From Cryptomeria japonica (Eukaryota > Streptophyta > Pinopsida > Cupressales > Cupressaceae): a DNA stretch of 64,000 bases. Under the pieces are notes generated by a model. That model was given only the letters and a program-made list of their open reading frames with translations, was not told the origin of the DNA and ran no database searches. The stretch spans positions 339,668,793 to 339,732,792 of the forward strand of contig NC_081408.1 in assembly GCF_030272615.1 (NCBI RefSeq), given 5' to 3'. Of the stretch, positions 44,502-56,880 are shown piece after piece (the stretch's first letter is position 1; each line of letters starts with the position of its first letter). Made by a program: the position numbers and the translations under genes.

Positions 44502-47500
44502 TTCCTTCTTTGGTATCTTCGGAAGATAATAAAATGTTGATGTCTCCTTTTTCTTTGGATGAAGTTAAGAATGTTGTTTTTGCAATGAACCAAGTTAAGA
44601 ATGTTGTTTTTGCAATGAACCCTGATAAGGCTCCAGGACCGGATGGATTTACTCCTTTATTTTTTCAGAAATGTTGGGATATTGTGGGAAATGATGTTTT
44701 ATTGGCCCTTGAGGAAGCTAGAAGGAATAGGTCTATTTTGAAAGAGCTTTTAATACTACAATGATTGCAATTATTCCTAAAAAAGAGGTTACCAAGACAT
44801 TTGCTGATTTTCACCCTATTGCTTTATGTAATACTTTGTACAAGATTTTTACCAAGGCTATTTCTTCAAGGTTGGCTAAAATTCTGCCTAGGATCATTTC
44901 TTTAGAACAAGGTGGTTTTGTTCCATGAAGGGAGACGACAGAAGGAGCTATAGTGGTGCATGAGGTTCTACATTCTATTTCTACTCAGAGAATCCCGGCC
45001 ATGATCCTCAACTTAGATATGATGAAAGCATATCATATAGTAGAATGGGGGGCGTTGTGTGTTGTTCTACTTAAATTGGGCTTTTCCAAGGCATGGGTCA
45101 AATGGATTCGTGCTTGTATTTCTTCTGCAAGGTTCTCGGTTCTAATTAATGGCTCCCCTTGTGGTTTTTTCTCCTCTTCTAGGGGTTTGAGGCAGGGGGA
45201 TCCCCTGTCTCCTTTCTTGTTCATTCTTCTAGCTAAAATGTTCAGTTGGGCTATAAGAGCCGCTAAGCTGGGAGGGCTTTGGAAGGGAATCAGGATTCAT
45301 AATGTTCCACAAAGCATTTCGCATTGCTTGTTTGCAGATGATACCTTGTTATTGGTCAGGCCTCTTTGGGTGAGGCAAGAGTGATAAAGGGGATAATACA
45401 GAATTATGCATCCTTTTCTGGTCAGAGAGTCAATGTTGATAAGTCAAAGATTTTTTTCCTTCATGCTTCACAATTGGTTCAAGATAGATTGAAGATTTTT
45501 GGGGGATTTGCATCAAGAAATCTTCCTTGTTCTTATCTTGGTATACCTTTCTTCATTAAGAAGGATAGAGTTGAGTTTTGGGATAAGATCATTTCAGTTA
45601 TCTCTAGAAGGATCCTATCCTGGAATCATAGATGGTTATCTTTGGCTGGTAAGATTGTTCTTATTAAGTCTGACCTAAATGTTGTTCCTATTTATCTCAT
45701 GTCTGTTTTGCAGTCTCTGAAAGCGGTTCTTGTTAGTTTGCAAGATAGTCTTAGGTCCTTCCTTTGGAGTAATAATAAAGAACGTAACAAGAAACTCCCT
45801 CTAGTAGCATGGGATAAAGTTTGTTTGCCTAAAAACCTTGGGGGCGCAGGCATTAGGAGTCTGGAAAGTCAAAATTTAGCCTTAGGTGCTAAGTTGGTTT
45901 GGAAATTGTATGAGAGACCATTCTCCTTTTGGGCACAAATTATGTTTGCTAAATATTTAAATAACGGACCAAGAGAGTATGTTTTTCAAGTTTCTAATTT
46001 ACCATCTGGTTCAGCTATTTGGAATTTTCTATGTAAGTGTAGATCAGTGATTTTGCCTCATCTCTCATGGATTGTTCATAATGGTAGAAAGGTCAGGTTT
46101 TGGGAGGAAGTTTGGAATGGACATCCCCCTTTGGTGAACTCGAGGGATTGGTGTCCTTTAATTTCCACTCTTTCTTCCCTTTGGGGTGTCTTTGTGGCTG
46201 ATTATTTTGAAATTGAGTATAGTGGGAATCTTAAGGTGGCAAAATGGAAATCAATTGAGTTTTTAGATATTGATCAAAATGTGAAATTGGAATACGAAAA
46301 GATGTTAGGGAAGAGAGTAATAATTCTTTCTGATGCCGACGATGAGCTTATCTGGACAAGGAATATCTCTGGTAAGTACATAGTTAAGGATGGCTATAAC
46401 TCTCTCTTGGTTGCTAAAGATTTATCTACTTGGCCATACAAGTTGTTTTGGCATATGGCTTGCCTCCCAAAGGCTGGTGCTTTTGCTTGGTTAGCAATGC
46501 AGGACAGGTTCCTTATAGGAATGAGGTTGGACAGGTTGGGTATTACGGCAGTATTTTCTTGTGTCTTTTGTAATAAAAATTTAGAATCCTCTGAACACTT
46601 GTTTCTTCACTGTGATTTTGCCTATGCTTGCTGGTAGTGGTTGTTTGAAAAGCTTAATCTATCTTTTGTTATTGGTAAGGATCTCCTTTCCCACTTTAGA
46701 GCCTAACCTCTCCTGTTTGCTTCATCTTTCTATGCATGTCTTTGGATTATTTCTCCATCTATTGTGATTTGGAATATTTGGTTAGAGCGTAATAATAGGA
46801 TTTTTAAACAAACAAGTTCTTCCTTGGCTGAGGTTTTATTGAGGATTGAATCTTCCATCTCTGAAGTTGCTTTGTCTTTTATCTATAAGAATTTGGAAAC
46901 CCTTACCTCTTTTTCTCATTGGGATGGTAGGGTGACTCAAGTTTGGAGAATGTTATCAGTCTTACCTTCTCATGGATCTATTTTAAATAAGACTAATGCT
47001 ATAAGTAAGAGAAATTTTGCTTGCTAGAAACCTCCTCTGCAAGGGCACTTTAAATTGAATTTTGATGGTGCTTCTCGTGGGAACCCTGGCCTGGCAGGGG
47101 CAGGTATGGTAATTTATGATCATAAGGTAAGATTTGTTCAGGCTCATTGTTCATGTGATTGGTTTCAAGTCTAACAATTGTGCATAATTCTTTGCTTTGT
47201 CCTTTGGTTTGGATATGGCTATATCTTTGGGAATTAAGGACTTGATAATTGAGGGTGATTCTATGGTTATTATTCAAAGTGTCATGAAAAAGAAGTCGAA
47301 TTGTTGGCAATTACAACATATACTTGATCATATTTTGCAAAAAATAGATTTTTTTGATTCCTTTTTGATTTCCTACTGTTATAGGGAAGTGAATAAGATT
47401 GCAGATTTCTTGGCTAACTTAGCCATTGACAATGAAGCTAATATGTGGGAGGTAAGTGTGGATGAGATCCCTTCCTCAGTTTTGGAATATTTGAAGTAAA
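44502..47500 (+). pseudogene. LINE 2: RT, zinc-finger linker and RNase H
   Basis: RT begins with PDKAPGPDGFTPLFFQKCWD. A frameshift near 44760 leads to MIAIIPKKE and EQGGFVP, with a TGA near 44927. Motif A reads LDMMKAYHIVEW (AYD changed to AYH). Then SSSRGLRQGDPLSPFLFIL and the catalytic FADD near 45340. A second frameshift near 45366 leads to a long frame to 46637 with CSYLGIPFFIKKD and the linker CVFCNKNLESSEHLFLHC. IWNIWLERNNRIF follows (about 46767). RNase H (NFDGASRGNPG near 47060, EGDSMVIIQS, REVNKIADFLANLA to 47496) is split by a third frameshift near 47180. The endonuclease domain is missing. Insertion by target-primed reverse transcription is known for the family. Confidence 0.88.
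44570..44631 (+). repeat. In-frame 30-bp tandem duplication in LINE 2
   Basis: The segment coding VKNVVFAMN is present twice in a row, giving VKNVVFAMNQ then VKNVVFAMNP just before the PDKAPGPDG motif. Confidence 0.9.
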
Positions 47501-48047
47501 GAAGGGCATAGTTGTAGTCTTCATCAACCTCCTTATTTGGTGTGACTTTTCTTTGGTGTGGGTTCTGCTATGCTTGATCACAATGTTTATTTTGACAGGG
47601 TCTCTGATTATGGTTTCATTTCTGCTATGTGGTATCATTCTAACCAGTGGTTTGGAGAATTGTGTTTCATAGATAGGGGTGGTTCAGACTGGTGTTTTTT
47701 GGCAGCAATGGATATGCATCCTTCGGTGATCATACTCTAATCTTCCTTCTATATGCTTCTGTTGGCGGCTTCCTTTATATCTAATGTGGTTTATGTAATT
47801 GGGATGGGTTTTTTGATGTACTATGCCAATGGGCATTTGGTATTGGGTAGAATAGGTTTGTGTTACTTAAGCAATATTGAAGGGGTTTCTTACTGGTTCT
47901 TTCCCTTCAGTTCTTTTTGAACCAGACACTGTAAAAAAACTTTTAAAATTTAATATAGTTCAATGGTTCTATCCACTTTTATATAAAAAAAATAAAACAA
48001 TAAAATATTATATATTATATCTATCAAATAGTCAATAGCAGTTTTTC
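47501..48047 (+). other. LINE 2 3' region
   Basis: Non-coding tail ending in an A-rich stretch (about 47980-48000), then a copy of an AATAAAATATTATATATT-type segment that recurs after the right direct repeat (about 48146-48196). Confidence 0.55.
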
Positions 48048-48151
48048 TAGCTTTGACTTTTGGATGTGGTTCCTTTCCACTCAATTTTAGTCTAAACAAT
48101 GTATTATATTTATTATTTAATATAATATTTATCACTTTTCATAGCAATAAA
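48048..48151 (+). repeat. Direct repeat flanking LINE 2, right copy
   Basis: Matches 44397-44501. It is followed by a second copy of the about 50-bp AT-rich segment that also precedes it, so there is a local tandem duplication as well. Confidence 0.8.
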
Positions 48152-49095
48152 ATATTATATATTATATCTATCAAATAGTCAATAGCAATTTTACACCTCA
48201 TCCACATCAAAACGCGGTAGATAATTATGTTAAAAAAAATCTTTGACCATTGAAATAAATGATATTTAAGAGTAGTCCAATTTCATTGAGCTTCAACTTA
48301 GTTGATAATCAATATAAGTCAATTTGTTTAGTGAAATAAATTTAAATAGTAAAAAAAAATAAAAACTAATTTAAAATATAGAATCATGTTAGATTTTTTT
48401 TTTAACATTAATCTTTTAAATCACATTTCAGAATTCATTATCATTTAAAAAAAAATTTATAGATTATAAACCATAATTGCTTACTAAATTGATCACCTAG
48501 TACTCTTCGTTCCACTTAATGAACATATTTAAGTTAAAATTTATCATTTATTTTTTGAACTCTAATGATAAAATATGGATTTTGATTTAAACAATTGATA
48601 TTTAAATTTTTTACATAAAATAGACCTATAGAAACTTAATATATCTTATTAATAAGAAATGAGTTTGAGTGGCTAATAATCCAAATTTATAAACAAAATC
48701 CATGTTTGGAAAGAAGCAATCTTTATTAAGAGCATGCAAAACAAAACTTTGGAATTTACCAAAAAAGAAAAGACTCTCTTAAGAGTGAGAAAAACCGATA
48801 ATAGTAGAAACTATACACACTTGAAAATGCTAAAACAAACCACATAGAACTTTAAATTTCCACCATGACTGTGAAAGAGTTCTCAAAGATGGAAAGGGGA
48901 ATATTATATGAGTTGTGCAGATGGAGATAAGGGATTACATTAAAGATGGTAGTTTGGCTTTGGTGATGCTGTGGGAGGATCCACTGCAATGAATACTCGA
49001 AGCCAATGTACAACGACAAAAAAATATCCACTGCAATCAAACTGATGTACGATGGGTTCGTGGTTGTGGCTCCTTATGTCCAAATATCTTCTATA
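48152..49095. other. Unassigned AT-rich sequence
   Basis: Very AT-rich, with no ORF or motif of note. Confidence 0.4.
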
Positions 49096-50042
49096 TCAAA
49101 TTTTGGGGATGGTCAACTCTCTTTATAGAAAGAAAGTATGCTCCTTCAACCCTGTTCAGTTTCCTTTATCTAGAAATACTGTCAATATAAACTCTTAACA
49201 AATTTTTATGTTGCATGCTGGGCTCCTAAAACTCTCCGCAAGAGGTACAGAAAAATCCAAAATAATTCTTACACATTCACAACTCTCTTTATAAAAAGAA
49301 ATAATGTTTCTTCAACCCTGTTTAGTTACCTTAATCTATAAATTCCATCAATATAAAATCTGAACAAATTGCTATTCTTCAGGCCAAGCTCATGAAGACC
49401 AACTCCAAAATTGATTTTTGAGAGCCATTATGTAAGAATTTTCAATTTTGTTTACTAAAGTACTAGCATTTGCATCCAAATGAGGTGAAATTGTTATGTC
49501 AATATAAATATACTGTGAATAATATGTTGGAGGGTACAAAATCAAAGTTTATAAATTGTATTTATGACTAATAATTATTTGTAATGTAAACAAAATGATT
49601 TAAAAAAAACTAAAATATGAATGTGAAATTTGAAACCTCCAAATTTTATTTGATTGGCCCATTTGTATAAATTATATACTTTATCTTATAATGAGTGTTT
49701 TATGCTTACAATTCGGATCATGGTACTTCTAAAGATCTCCCAAAGACAATTTGAAAGGCTCTATCCAAGGCGCTCTCTTTGTGGAAGTCAAAACAGATAT
49801 CAATCTCCCTGTAGAGATTTTGACCCCATCAAAATATTGAAATGTATCCATTTAAATATGGAATTACAACTACTTAAATAATTTGCAACAATAAAATCAT
49901 TGAAGAGACTTATCTACTCTGACTAGACGAAGATGTTTCCTTTCATATCAATGCTATAAGAATTTTCAATTTGGTTTGTTAAAGTACTACTACCTCCACT
50001 TGAATGAGGTGCAAATGGGTATGTCAATAGTAAATATACTTT

Positions 50043-50489
50043 GGGCAGGTCCTCATGCGGCTGCTTAGCTTATTTTGGCTAGCAGTCGCTGCTCAATTTT
50101 TTTAGCATTAATTTGTGGAGCTGGTGGCACCATGAATGTAAAATTTTGCTGCTTATAAAATAAGCAGTCATCTTAAATTGCATTATTAAAAGAAACATTT
50201 AATTCTAATTGGTCACATAAATTGTGGAGAAAAAATTGGAAACAAATAAAAAGAGGGAAATTGTTTTGGAGAGCCACATGTCAATCTTCTCAATAAACAG
50301 TTGCTGCTTATTTCCAGCCCCCCCTTTTTTTCAAAGCTTATTTTTAAGTTTTAAGCAGCTGCTGCTCCACTTAAATAGGAAAAGATTCCAATTTATCCTT
50401 TCCTCTTAATTAAAAATTTGCATGGGAACACTCTGGCTGCTTAATTTTAAGTGGAAATTGCACTTAAGTAGCCGCATGGGGACATGGGG
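50043..50489. mobile_element. MITE, possibly PIF/Harbinger type
   Basis: The 447-bp element starts GGGCAGGTCCTCATGCGG. The complement of its end starts CCCCATGTCCCCATGCGG, so terminal inverted repeats of about 20 bp share GTCC-CATGCGGCT. It has no coding capacity. TTT lies on both sides (50040-50042, 50490-50492). The related block near 49505-49520 shows the site without the insertion. A 3-bp duplication and GGG-type ends suggest PIF/Harbinger; the classic target TTA/TAA is not exact here. Confidence 0.65.
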
Positions 50490-50756
50490 TTTGAATAATA
50501 TTTTGGATGGTACAAAATCAAAGTTTAATAATATGACAATCTAAATATGAATGAATTTAAATTTGAAACCTCTAAATTATATTTGATTGGCCCATTTCTC
50601 TAAATCACATACTTTATTTTCTACCAAGTTTTTATGCTTAGAATACGGATCAAGGTACTCCTCCAGGCCTAGCAGAGACAATTTGAAAGGTTCTTTCCAA
50701 GGTGCTCTCTTTGTGGAAGTCATAGCGGATATCAATCTCTCTGTTCTCAAAGATTT

Positions 50757-50944
50757 TGACCCCATCAAACTGTCATTCCAACAATTACTTTTTCCACTTT
50801 GACTTAGTACTATTGACATTCAAAACTCTCATCTTTGGTTTTTCAAGTAATGACCCCATCAAACTGTCTTTCCAACAATTACTTTTTCCACTTTGACTTA
50901 GTACTACTGACATTCAGAACTCTCATCTTTGGTTGTTCAAGTAA
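50757..50944. repeat. 94-bp tandem duplication
   Basis: Two copies starting TGACCCCATCAAACTGTC at 50757 and 50851, differing at only a few bases. Confidence 0.85.
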
Positions 50945-52577
50945 TTCTTACTATTCCTTTCTAATATGATTTTTATTTGTATTTTTCTTATCAGTTGTAG
51001 TATAGATTTACAATTTATTGATATTTTCCAATATCTTGATAGCAAGGACAATGCAATTTCTCAAATAGGTCCATTTGAAAAAAATGTGAGTTTTTTTGTT
51101 CATTACAAAGCATTGACAACATTCTTGACTTTTTTCTTCTTTTTACTCATATGAATACATCAAAATCTCTTTTTATAGGTAGGTATCTTCAACCCTAATC
51201 ACTTACACTAATGCATAAATTCCTTCAATCTTTAACTCTTATTTCATTTCTATTATAATTTTGTCTTATATTTATAATCATATAAGTTACTATCAACATT
51301 ATCCATTGCATCTCACGTAGATGCAAGCGCTGATATATCTATAGGTTTGCATTTCGTAGTATCATTTGATTAGGTACTCGTTTCCTAAGGTTAAGTATGC
51401 ATCTATTTTTATTCACCTAATTCCTCGAGAATCCTCTAATCTATGTATTTGTTTTCAATAAAGAATAGATTTAAAAAGTAAATAACATGATATTGAAATA
51501 ATCCTACCTAGAAATAGTTGTAGTCTAATGTAAAAATTTGTAGCAGATCGACCCTTGTTTTAAGAGGCCAAATCTGTAATAGAGCTTCCAAAATGCACAA
51601 TACAATGCCTTCTTGATAATGAAATCTACTTGAAATTCTGTGTCATTCCTTTAGAATGATAGAAATTTTATGATTCCTTTAGATCAATGATCTTCTTATA
51701 GTCTATGCTTCAGATAAATAATCCCAGATAAAAATGCTCTTTGTTTTCTCCTAGTGTATGTATCCCATTCCTTGACTAGTTGATGCAATATAAGCTAGGA
51801 ATACATGTTTATTTTTTACAGTTGATGCAAGAATGAATCCCATTCACTGCTTGAATAAGGCATTTTTTTCCCTACTTAGAAAAAACAACATATTTGTAGG
51901 CAAAAAGTGAATTTGAATGGGGGCTGCAAGAATGAATCCCATTCGCTGCCTGAAGAAGGTATTTTTGTCCCTACTTAGAAACAAAAACATATTTGAATGG
52001 AAACCCCATCTCATTGGTTGTGTATCTGGCATCTATTTTTTTGATTAATCAAAAAAGTTATTGACTGCTCATTATATGATGGAATGCCAGTTTTATATTA
52101 CCGCCTTGGCTTGGCTGGCTGCCCTCTTTATATTTGCAATGATAGGATTCAATAACACCTTCAAAGGAGTGTTATTAAAGTTGATATAATTGTTGCTTAA
52201 TAAAATAGAAAGCTCAATGTTTAGTGAAACATTCCAAATTGATATAATAGCCAATGTGCCATAAGTTGTGGCTTTATAAATTAATAACTTTACAGTGCAT
52301 TTGCATATTAATTTCAATTTACAGCCATATATGATATTCTTGTTTGTCTCAAAGAGATATTAAAAAATGCCAAAACTTATAATGATAATAATCATCCTAG
52401 AAAATTCAAGCCCTTGTATCTCATTTATAAATAATAATTCAATTTTGAATGAACAAAAGTTTGTATATTTCTCCTATTTGTATGCCTAATATCATTTATT
52501 CATCTAAACTAAAATTTTTCTATGAAAGTAGATTCATACCACTACCACAAGAAATTGTAAAAAAAAAAAAAAAGTTA
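50945..52577. other. Unassigned; includes a 100-bp tandem repeat
   Basis: A segment starting TGCAAGAATGAATCCCATTC occurs near 51825 and 51928. The rest is AT-rich and non-coding. Confidence 0.4.
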
Positions 52578-52582
52578 CAACT
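52578..52582. repeat. Target site duplication ACAAC, left copy
   Basis: Repeated right after the 3' LTR of element B at 62410-62414. Confidence 0.88.
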
Positions 52583-53296
52583 GTAGACATCTAAAATTGT
52601 CTTGTCTAATTAAATAAATATCTTTATTTATTTAATTAATTCATTTATCCTCTTCTAGCCTTATTTTACATTTAAATAAATACATTTATTTATTTAAATT
52701 ATCCTTTTCCTAAATTAAATAAATATCTTATTTATTTAATTGATCCCACTTCCTCTATTAATTAAATAAATCTTTATTTATTTAATTAATTCATTAACCT
52801 TTTCGACCTATGACACATATCTCTTAATTCCTACACTACCTACCCTCTCATTATTTTATTATTTCTTTTACCCGCCCTCTAATCATAACCGACCATTTAT
52901 CTTTTACACCTCTCAATCTTATCCCTCCATTTCTTATAGTGTCTTCTATATAAGGAGATTCTTCCTTCATTATCAAATCCCCCGATGACTTTAGCACTCA
53001 AATTTTCATATGTGATCAAGCCTACTTGCAACCACACTTCTGTTATTTGTTGAGCTCTTGTGCACACATAAAATCTGAGAGCAAATATATCAAACAAGAT
53101 CAATGGAGATAGGAAGAATGGAGATTCAAACCCTATTCGTCATATGATGGTATAATCTTTGTGATTTCATTTGATTTGCATTGTCTTAGGTAATCTTCAT
53201 ATGTTATGGTGGATCTTTGTTGTTGTTAGGCTAGGGTTTTGTGGTTGAATTCATTTAGTCCTTCAATATTGTTGTTTCCATTTTTCACTGTAAACA
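52583..53296 (+). repeat. Element B 5' LTR
   Basis: 714 bp. The first 220 bp contain several ATTTATTTAATT blocks. TATATAAG at 52947-52954 is the probable promoter. Confidence 0.9.
52947..52954 (+). promoter_or_regulatory. TATA box of element B LTR
   Basis: TATATAAGGAGA, conserved at 62060-62067 in the other LTR; gives R-U5 of about 320 bp. Confidence 0.5.
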
Positions 53297-55788
53297 TTTT
53301 GGCATGCTCGGTGGGACTCTTGTCCCTTTTGCATTTAACATATTTTGTTGTAGATTATGTGTTTTTGAAGTTGCAGATCTGACATTTCTGACAACATTTT
53401 GACATTTTCACGTTTGCGCATTTTGGGATCGCGTTTTTTATTTTCTGCCTCATCTGTGACATCTGGAATCGCGTCTGTGTCTTTCTCATTATTTCCCTTT
53501 TTTTGTAGATTGCAGGATTGTGTCTGTGTTCCTGAATCACATATGTGAACCTTTGAGCCGCATCTGTGTTTCTGACAGTATTTTCATTTTCTAGATTACA
53601 GGCTTGCATTATAGGCACATCTGTGGGTGATTTAGTCGCGTCTGTGAGATCTAGTCGTGTTTGTGATCATTTTAAGTGCGTATGTGTCTTACCAGATTTT
53701 CTGTTTTGCATTTTTTTGGAGAAACACATATGTGAGGTGTTAAAACTCGTCTGTGTTGCGGAATCGCATATGTGTAGGGTAAAATGGCGTCTGTGTTTTC
53801 AAAAAAAAAAAAAAATTCTTTTTTCCTCATTTAAGGTTTTCATTTTTCGCCATTTTGTCTTGCATTTAATGTTTGAGATCTGGTTTATTTTGAGCTAACA
53901 TCTTTAGATCTAGCTACCGAAATCGGTGTAGCTTGTCTTGAAAGAAAAATCATTTTGTCGAAGGCCCCTATTTCACAAAGTCTTTTGGATCTAAAATTTA
54001 CCTAACTTGTGTGCTTTCAGGAAGGGGTGATCATTTGAAACAATCCAAACTACTAACAAATCGTTGTTGCAGGAGCTTGACAAGGGTTTTTCTTTGTGAT
54101 CTTTATTATGTGCATTGTTTTCATAGACTAGAAAACACTTCAATTGGTGCACTAAAATTGAACCAGTGTCTTTTGTGTCTTGAGCAATAGTCTCTTTTTG
54201 TTTAGTCTCTAGAGGGGCTGTCTTCCCATGTGGTCATTAGGCCTACTAGTGAGGAGAGAATGACCCAAGTGGTAGTGAGGAAAACCCACCTCTTCTAAAC
54301 CAGTATAAACAACTGTATCCATGGTGAAAGTCATGGGTAACATGTGCTGATTAGTTCATACCGACACTATGTCTCCCCATAAACCTGTTTGATCAAATTT
54401 ATTTGATCATTTGTAGTGTGTAACCCCTATCGGCTGAGAGCCTTCTGTATTTACAGAGCTGAAAGTGTCGCATGTATGGCCACATGAGTAGATGCCTTTA
54501 CTAGCACCTTTCTATTTTAGAAGCCAAAATCCTTCTAGTTGTTGGGGCAGGAGGTCAGACCTCTAGAGCAGCCCACACACATACGATTCTTAGTAGACAT
54601 ACAAAGTTCACCACGGGGAGTTTTCGTGGGGACTGATGCTTGGCTGCCCTGAGAAGTGAGTGCCAAGGGTGGAGCTAGTGGGGTCAAGCATCTAAGTATC
54701 CACTTTGAATAGCGTAGCCTCATGTGGGATCAACAACTATTGTCTTGGCTAGCCATAAGAATTGTGCTTGTATTATTTTGAACAATCAAACATTCAAGAC
54801 CAAACATCAAAACATTGTGTCTCTTGTGTCTTCAAGTGTATGCAAAACAATTTTACATCAAACAACACACTTTTCTTTGAGTCATTTTGAGTCTAAACAC
54901 TTGCAAACATTGAGTCCTCATCAAAATTGTGTCCTCTTGTCACGGAAAATAGTAAAAGTTTTAGATTTGGTCACAACAAACAACTTTACAAATTAGAAAA
55001 ATTGCACTCATTTTTCAGAAACGCATCTGTGTTTGATAGAACCACGTCTGTGTCATCTAACTGCATCTGTGAAGGGCATAAACACGTCTGTGTTCTCTTG
55101 GGCAACATTGCATTTACAAAATCTTAGAAACGCATCTGTGTCTGACAGAACCACGTCTATGTCATTAAATCGCGTCTGTGAAGTATACAGGCACGTCTGT
55201 GTTTAGAATTGAATATTTTTTACAGTCCAGCAAACAAAAATAATCAGTTTCAGACTTATTGAGCTTCCTAGGTTATCTCTCTGGGTTTTCATCTAGAATT
55301 CAACATACTTCTGGGTCTCACAATGTTCATCATTGCTTTACATCTTGCATTACATTTACATTTGTCTAAACTTGAGTCAAAAGGTCACTTGCTTGTCCTC
55401 ACCTTACTTTGTCAACACACTACATACAACAACATTTTGCTAAGTGGTCCCCCATCAAGGTTTATCACCTTTGAGTCTCATTTGGTCTTACTTAGAGTCA
55501 AGGTCAACTTACCTCATCAAGAGAAACTATCATCTCTTTGGAAGAAACACCTAGTCTACTACATACATACTTGGTCTTACACTTTGGACACTACAAGTGC
55601 ACCTCAGATTTATTTACATTCCATCCAACTCTTGGTCTTCCATACTCTTTTCCATTTTTATCTAGTCTCACACATCTTGGTCAATACCTAGTTCATGGTT
55701 GAAACCTGTTCCCAAAAATCTAAGAGAGAAACTAAAGAGGCTCAAGAGTCCACAAACATGAGTCCCTATAAGTATTACAATGAGGCTC
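53297..55788 (+). other. Element B leader, gag and RT absent, motif clusters
   Basis: The primer-binding site begins at 53300. No gag or RT motif is visible in any frame. Words of the type GCGTCTGTG/GCATCTGTG are clustered at 53450-53800 (about 13 variants) and 55018-55205 (8 variants in two similar blocks about 107 bp apart). Confidence 0.6.
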
Positions 55789-56880
55789 AAATTGTGGTAT
55801 GCAAAGTTCATTAAGGGATATGTGGTCCACATTCTACTGGTCCTACCTTAGCCAAGAAACTCATCAAGACTGAATATTACTGGCCCAATAGGGAAAAAGA
55901 CTCATATCAATTTGTCAAGAAATGTAAGCAATGTCAACTTCATAGAGACCTCATTCATATGCCAGCACAAGAACTTCAACCAATTGTGACTCCTTGGCCC
56001 TTTTGTCAGTGGGGACTCAATCTCATAGGGAAGATTCACCCTCCTTCCTCCAATGGCCATAAATTCATCATCACTGCTATAGAGTATTTCACAAAATGGA
56101 TCGAAGTCGTGCCTCTTACACAAGTCACTAGAAAACAAATTGCTACATTCATGCTCAATTACATCATTTGTCGATATAGTATTCCTGTTTCCATCATCGC
56201 CGACAATGGGTTTCCCTTAAAAAATCAAGATGTTCACGAACTTTGTGATCGCTTCCATATTACCCATCGTTTCTCCACACCTTATTACCCCCAAGGTAAC
56301 AGTCAAGCTAAGGCGTCTAATAAAACAATTCTTAAAATCCTAAAAAAGACAGTCGACGACGCTGGCCGCAATTGGCATATCCAACTTAATCCTGCACTTT
56401 GGGCTTATTGCACAAGCGTCCGCACACCTACAGGAGCTACACCTTATTCACTTGTCTACAACATTGAAGCCATCTTGCCTATTGAGATCGAGTTACCCTC
56501 TTTATGAGTCTCTTTGCAAAACATTATCAGTGATGAAGACTATAGGGTCTCTCACTTACAGGAACTAGAACTATTGGATGAACTAAGACAAACTACTTTT
56601 AATCATCTCAAGGCTTATCAACAACGAATGAGCCGCAGTTACAATCATAAAGTCAAGCCTTGCAAATTTGAGGTAGGTGACTTAGTTCTCAGATAAAATC
56701 CTAAAAATCAACAAGACAGAGAGAAGAAGGGAAAGTTCGAATCAAATTGCCTTGGTCCTTACATCATCATAGAAGCCTATGGATCCAGTGCATATCAATT
56801 CTCAACCATAGAGGGTGAACCTTTAGAGGATCCTATCAAAAGCATGCACCTTCGCATGTTTTACACAGCTCTTCAGAGTA
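55789..56880 (+). pseudogene. Integrase of element B, catalytically dead
   Basis: The HHCC region (GICGPHSTGPTLAKKL ... CKQCQLH, from about 55815) is followed by the catalytic core. The first catalytic Asp is Asn (WGLNLIG), the second is kept (IADNG), and the Glu is Lys (GNSQAKASNK), so two of three DDE residues are lost. TGA at 56505-56507 probably replaces CGA (Arg) and TAA near 56694 a sense codon. The C-terminal LGPYIIIEAYGSSAYQF ends the domain. It joined cDNA to host DNA when active. Confidence 0.88.

Larger units (their letters stand above)
49096..51245. repeat. Family of duplicated non-coding blocks
   Basis: A block starting AAGAATTTTCAATTT is present at about 49431-49838 and again at about 49957-50772, the second interrupted by a MITE. 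A shorter block starting CTCTTTATA and containing CTTCAACCCT occurs near 49120, 49283 and 51170. Minus-strand frames across the larger block have no recognised domain. It may be an old duplicated gene fragment or an unrecognised repeat. Confidence 0.6.

Noticed and set aside
49648-50819. Host gene exons in the duplicated block
   Set aside because: Minus-strand frames are short, no domain is recognised, and the block recurs with non-coding flanks. It is kept as a repeat of unknown origin.
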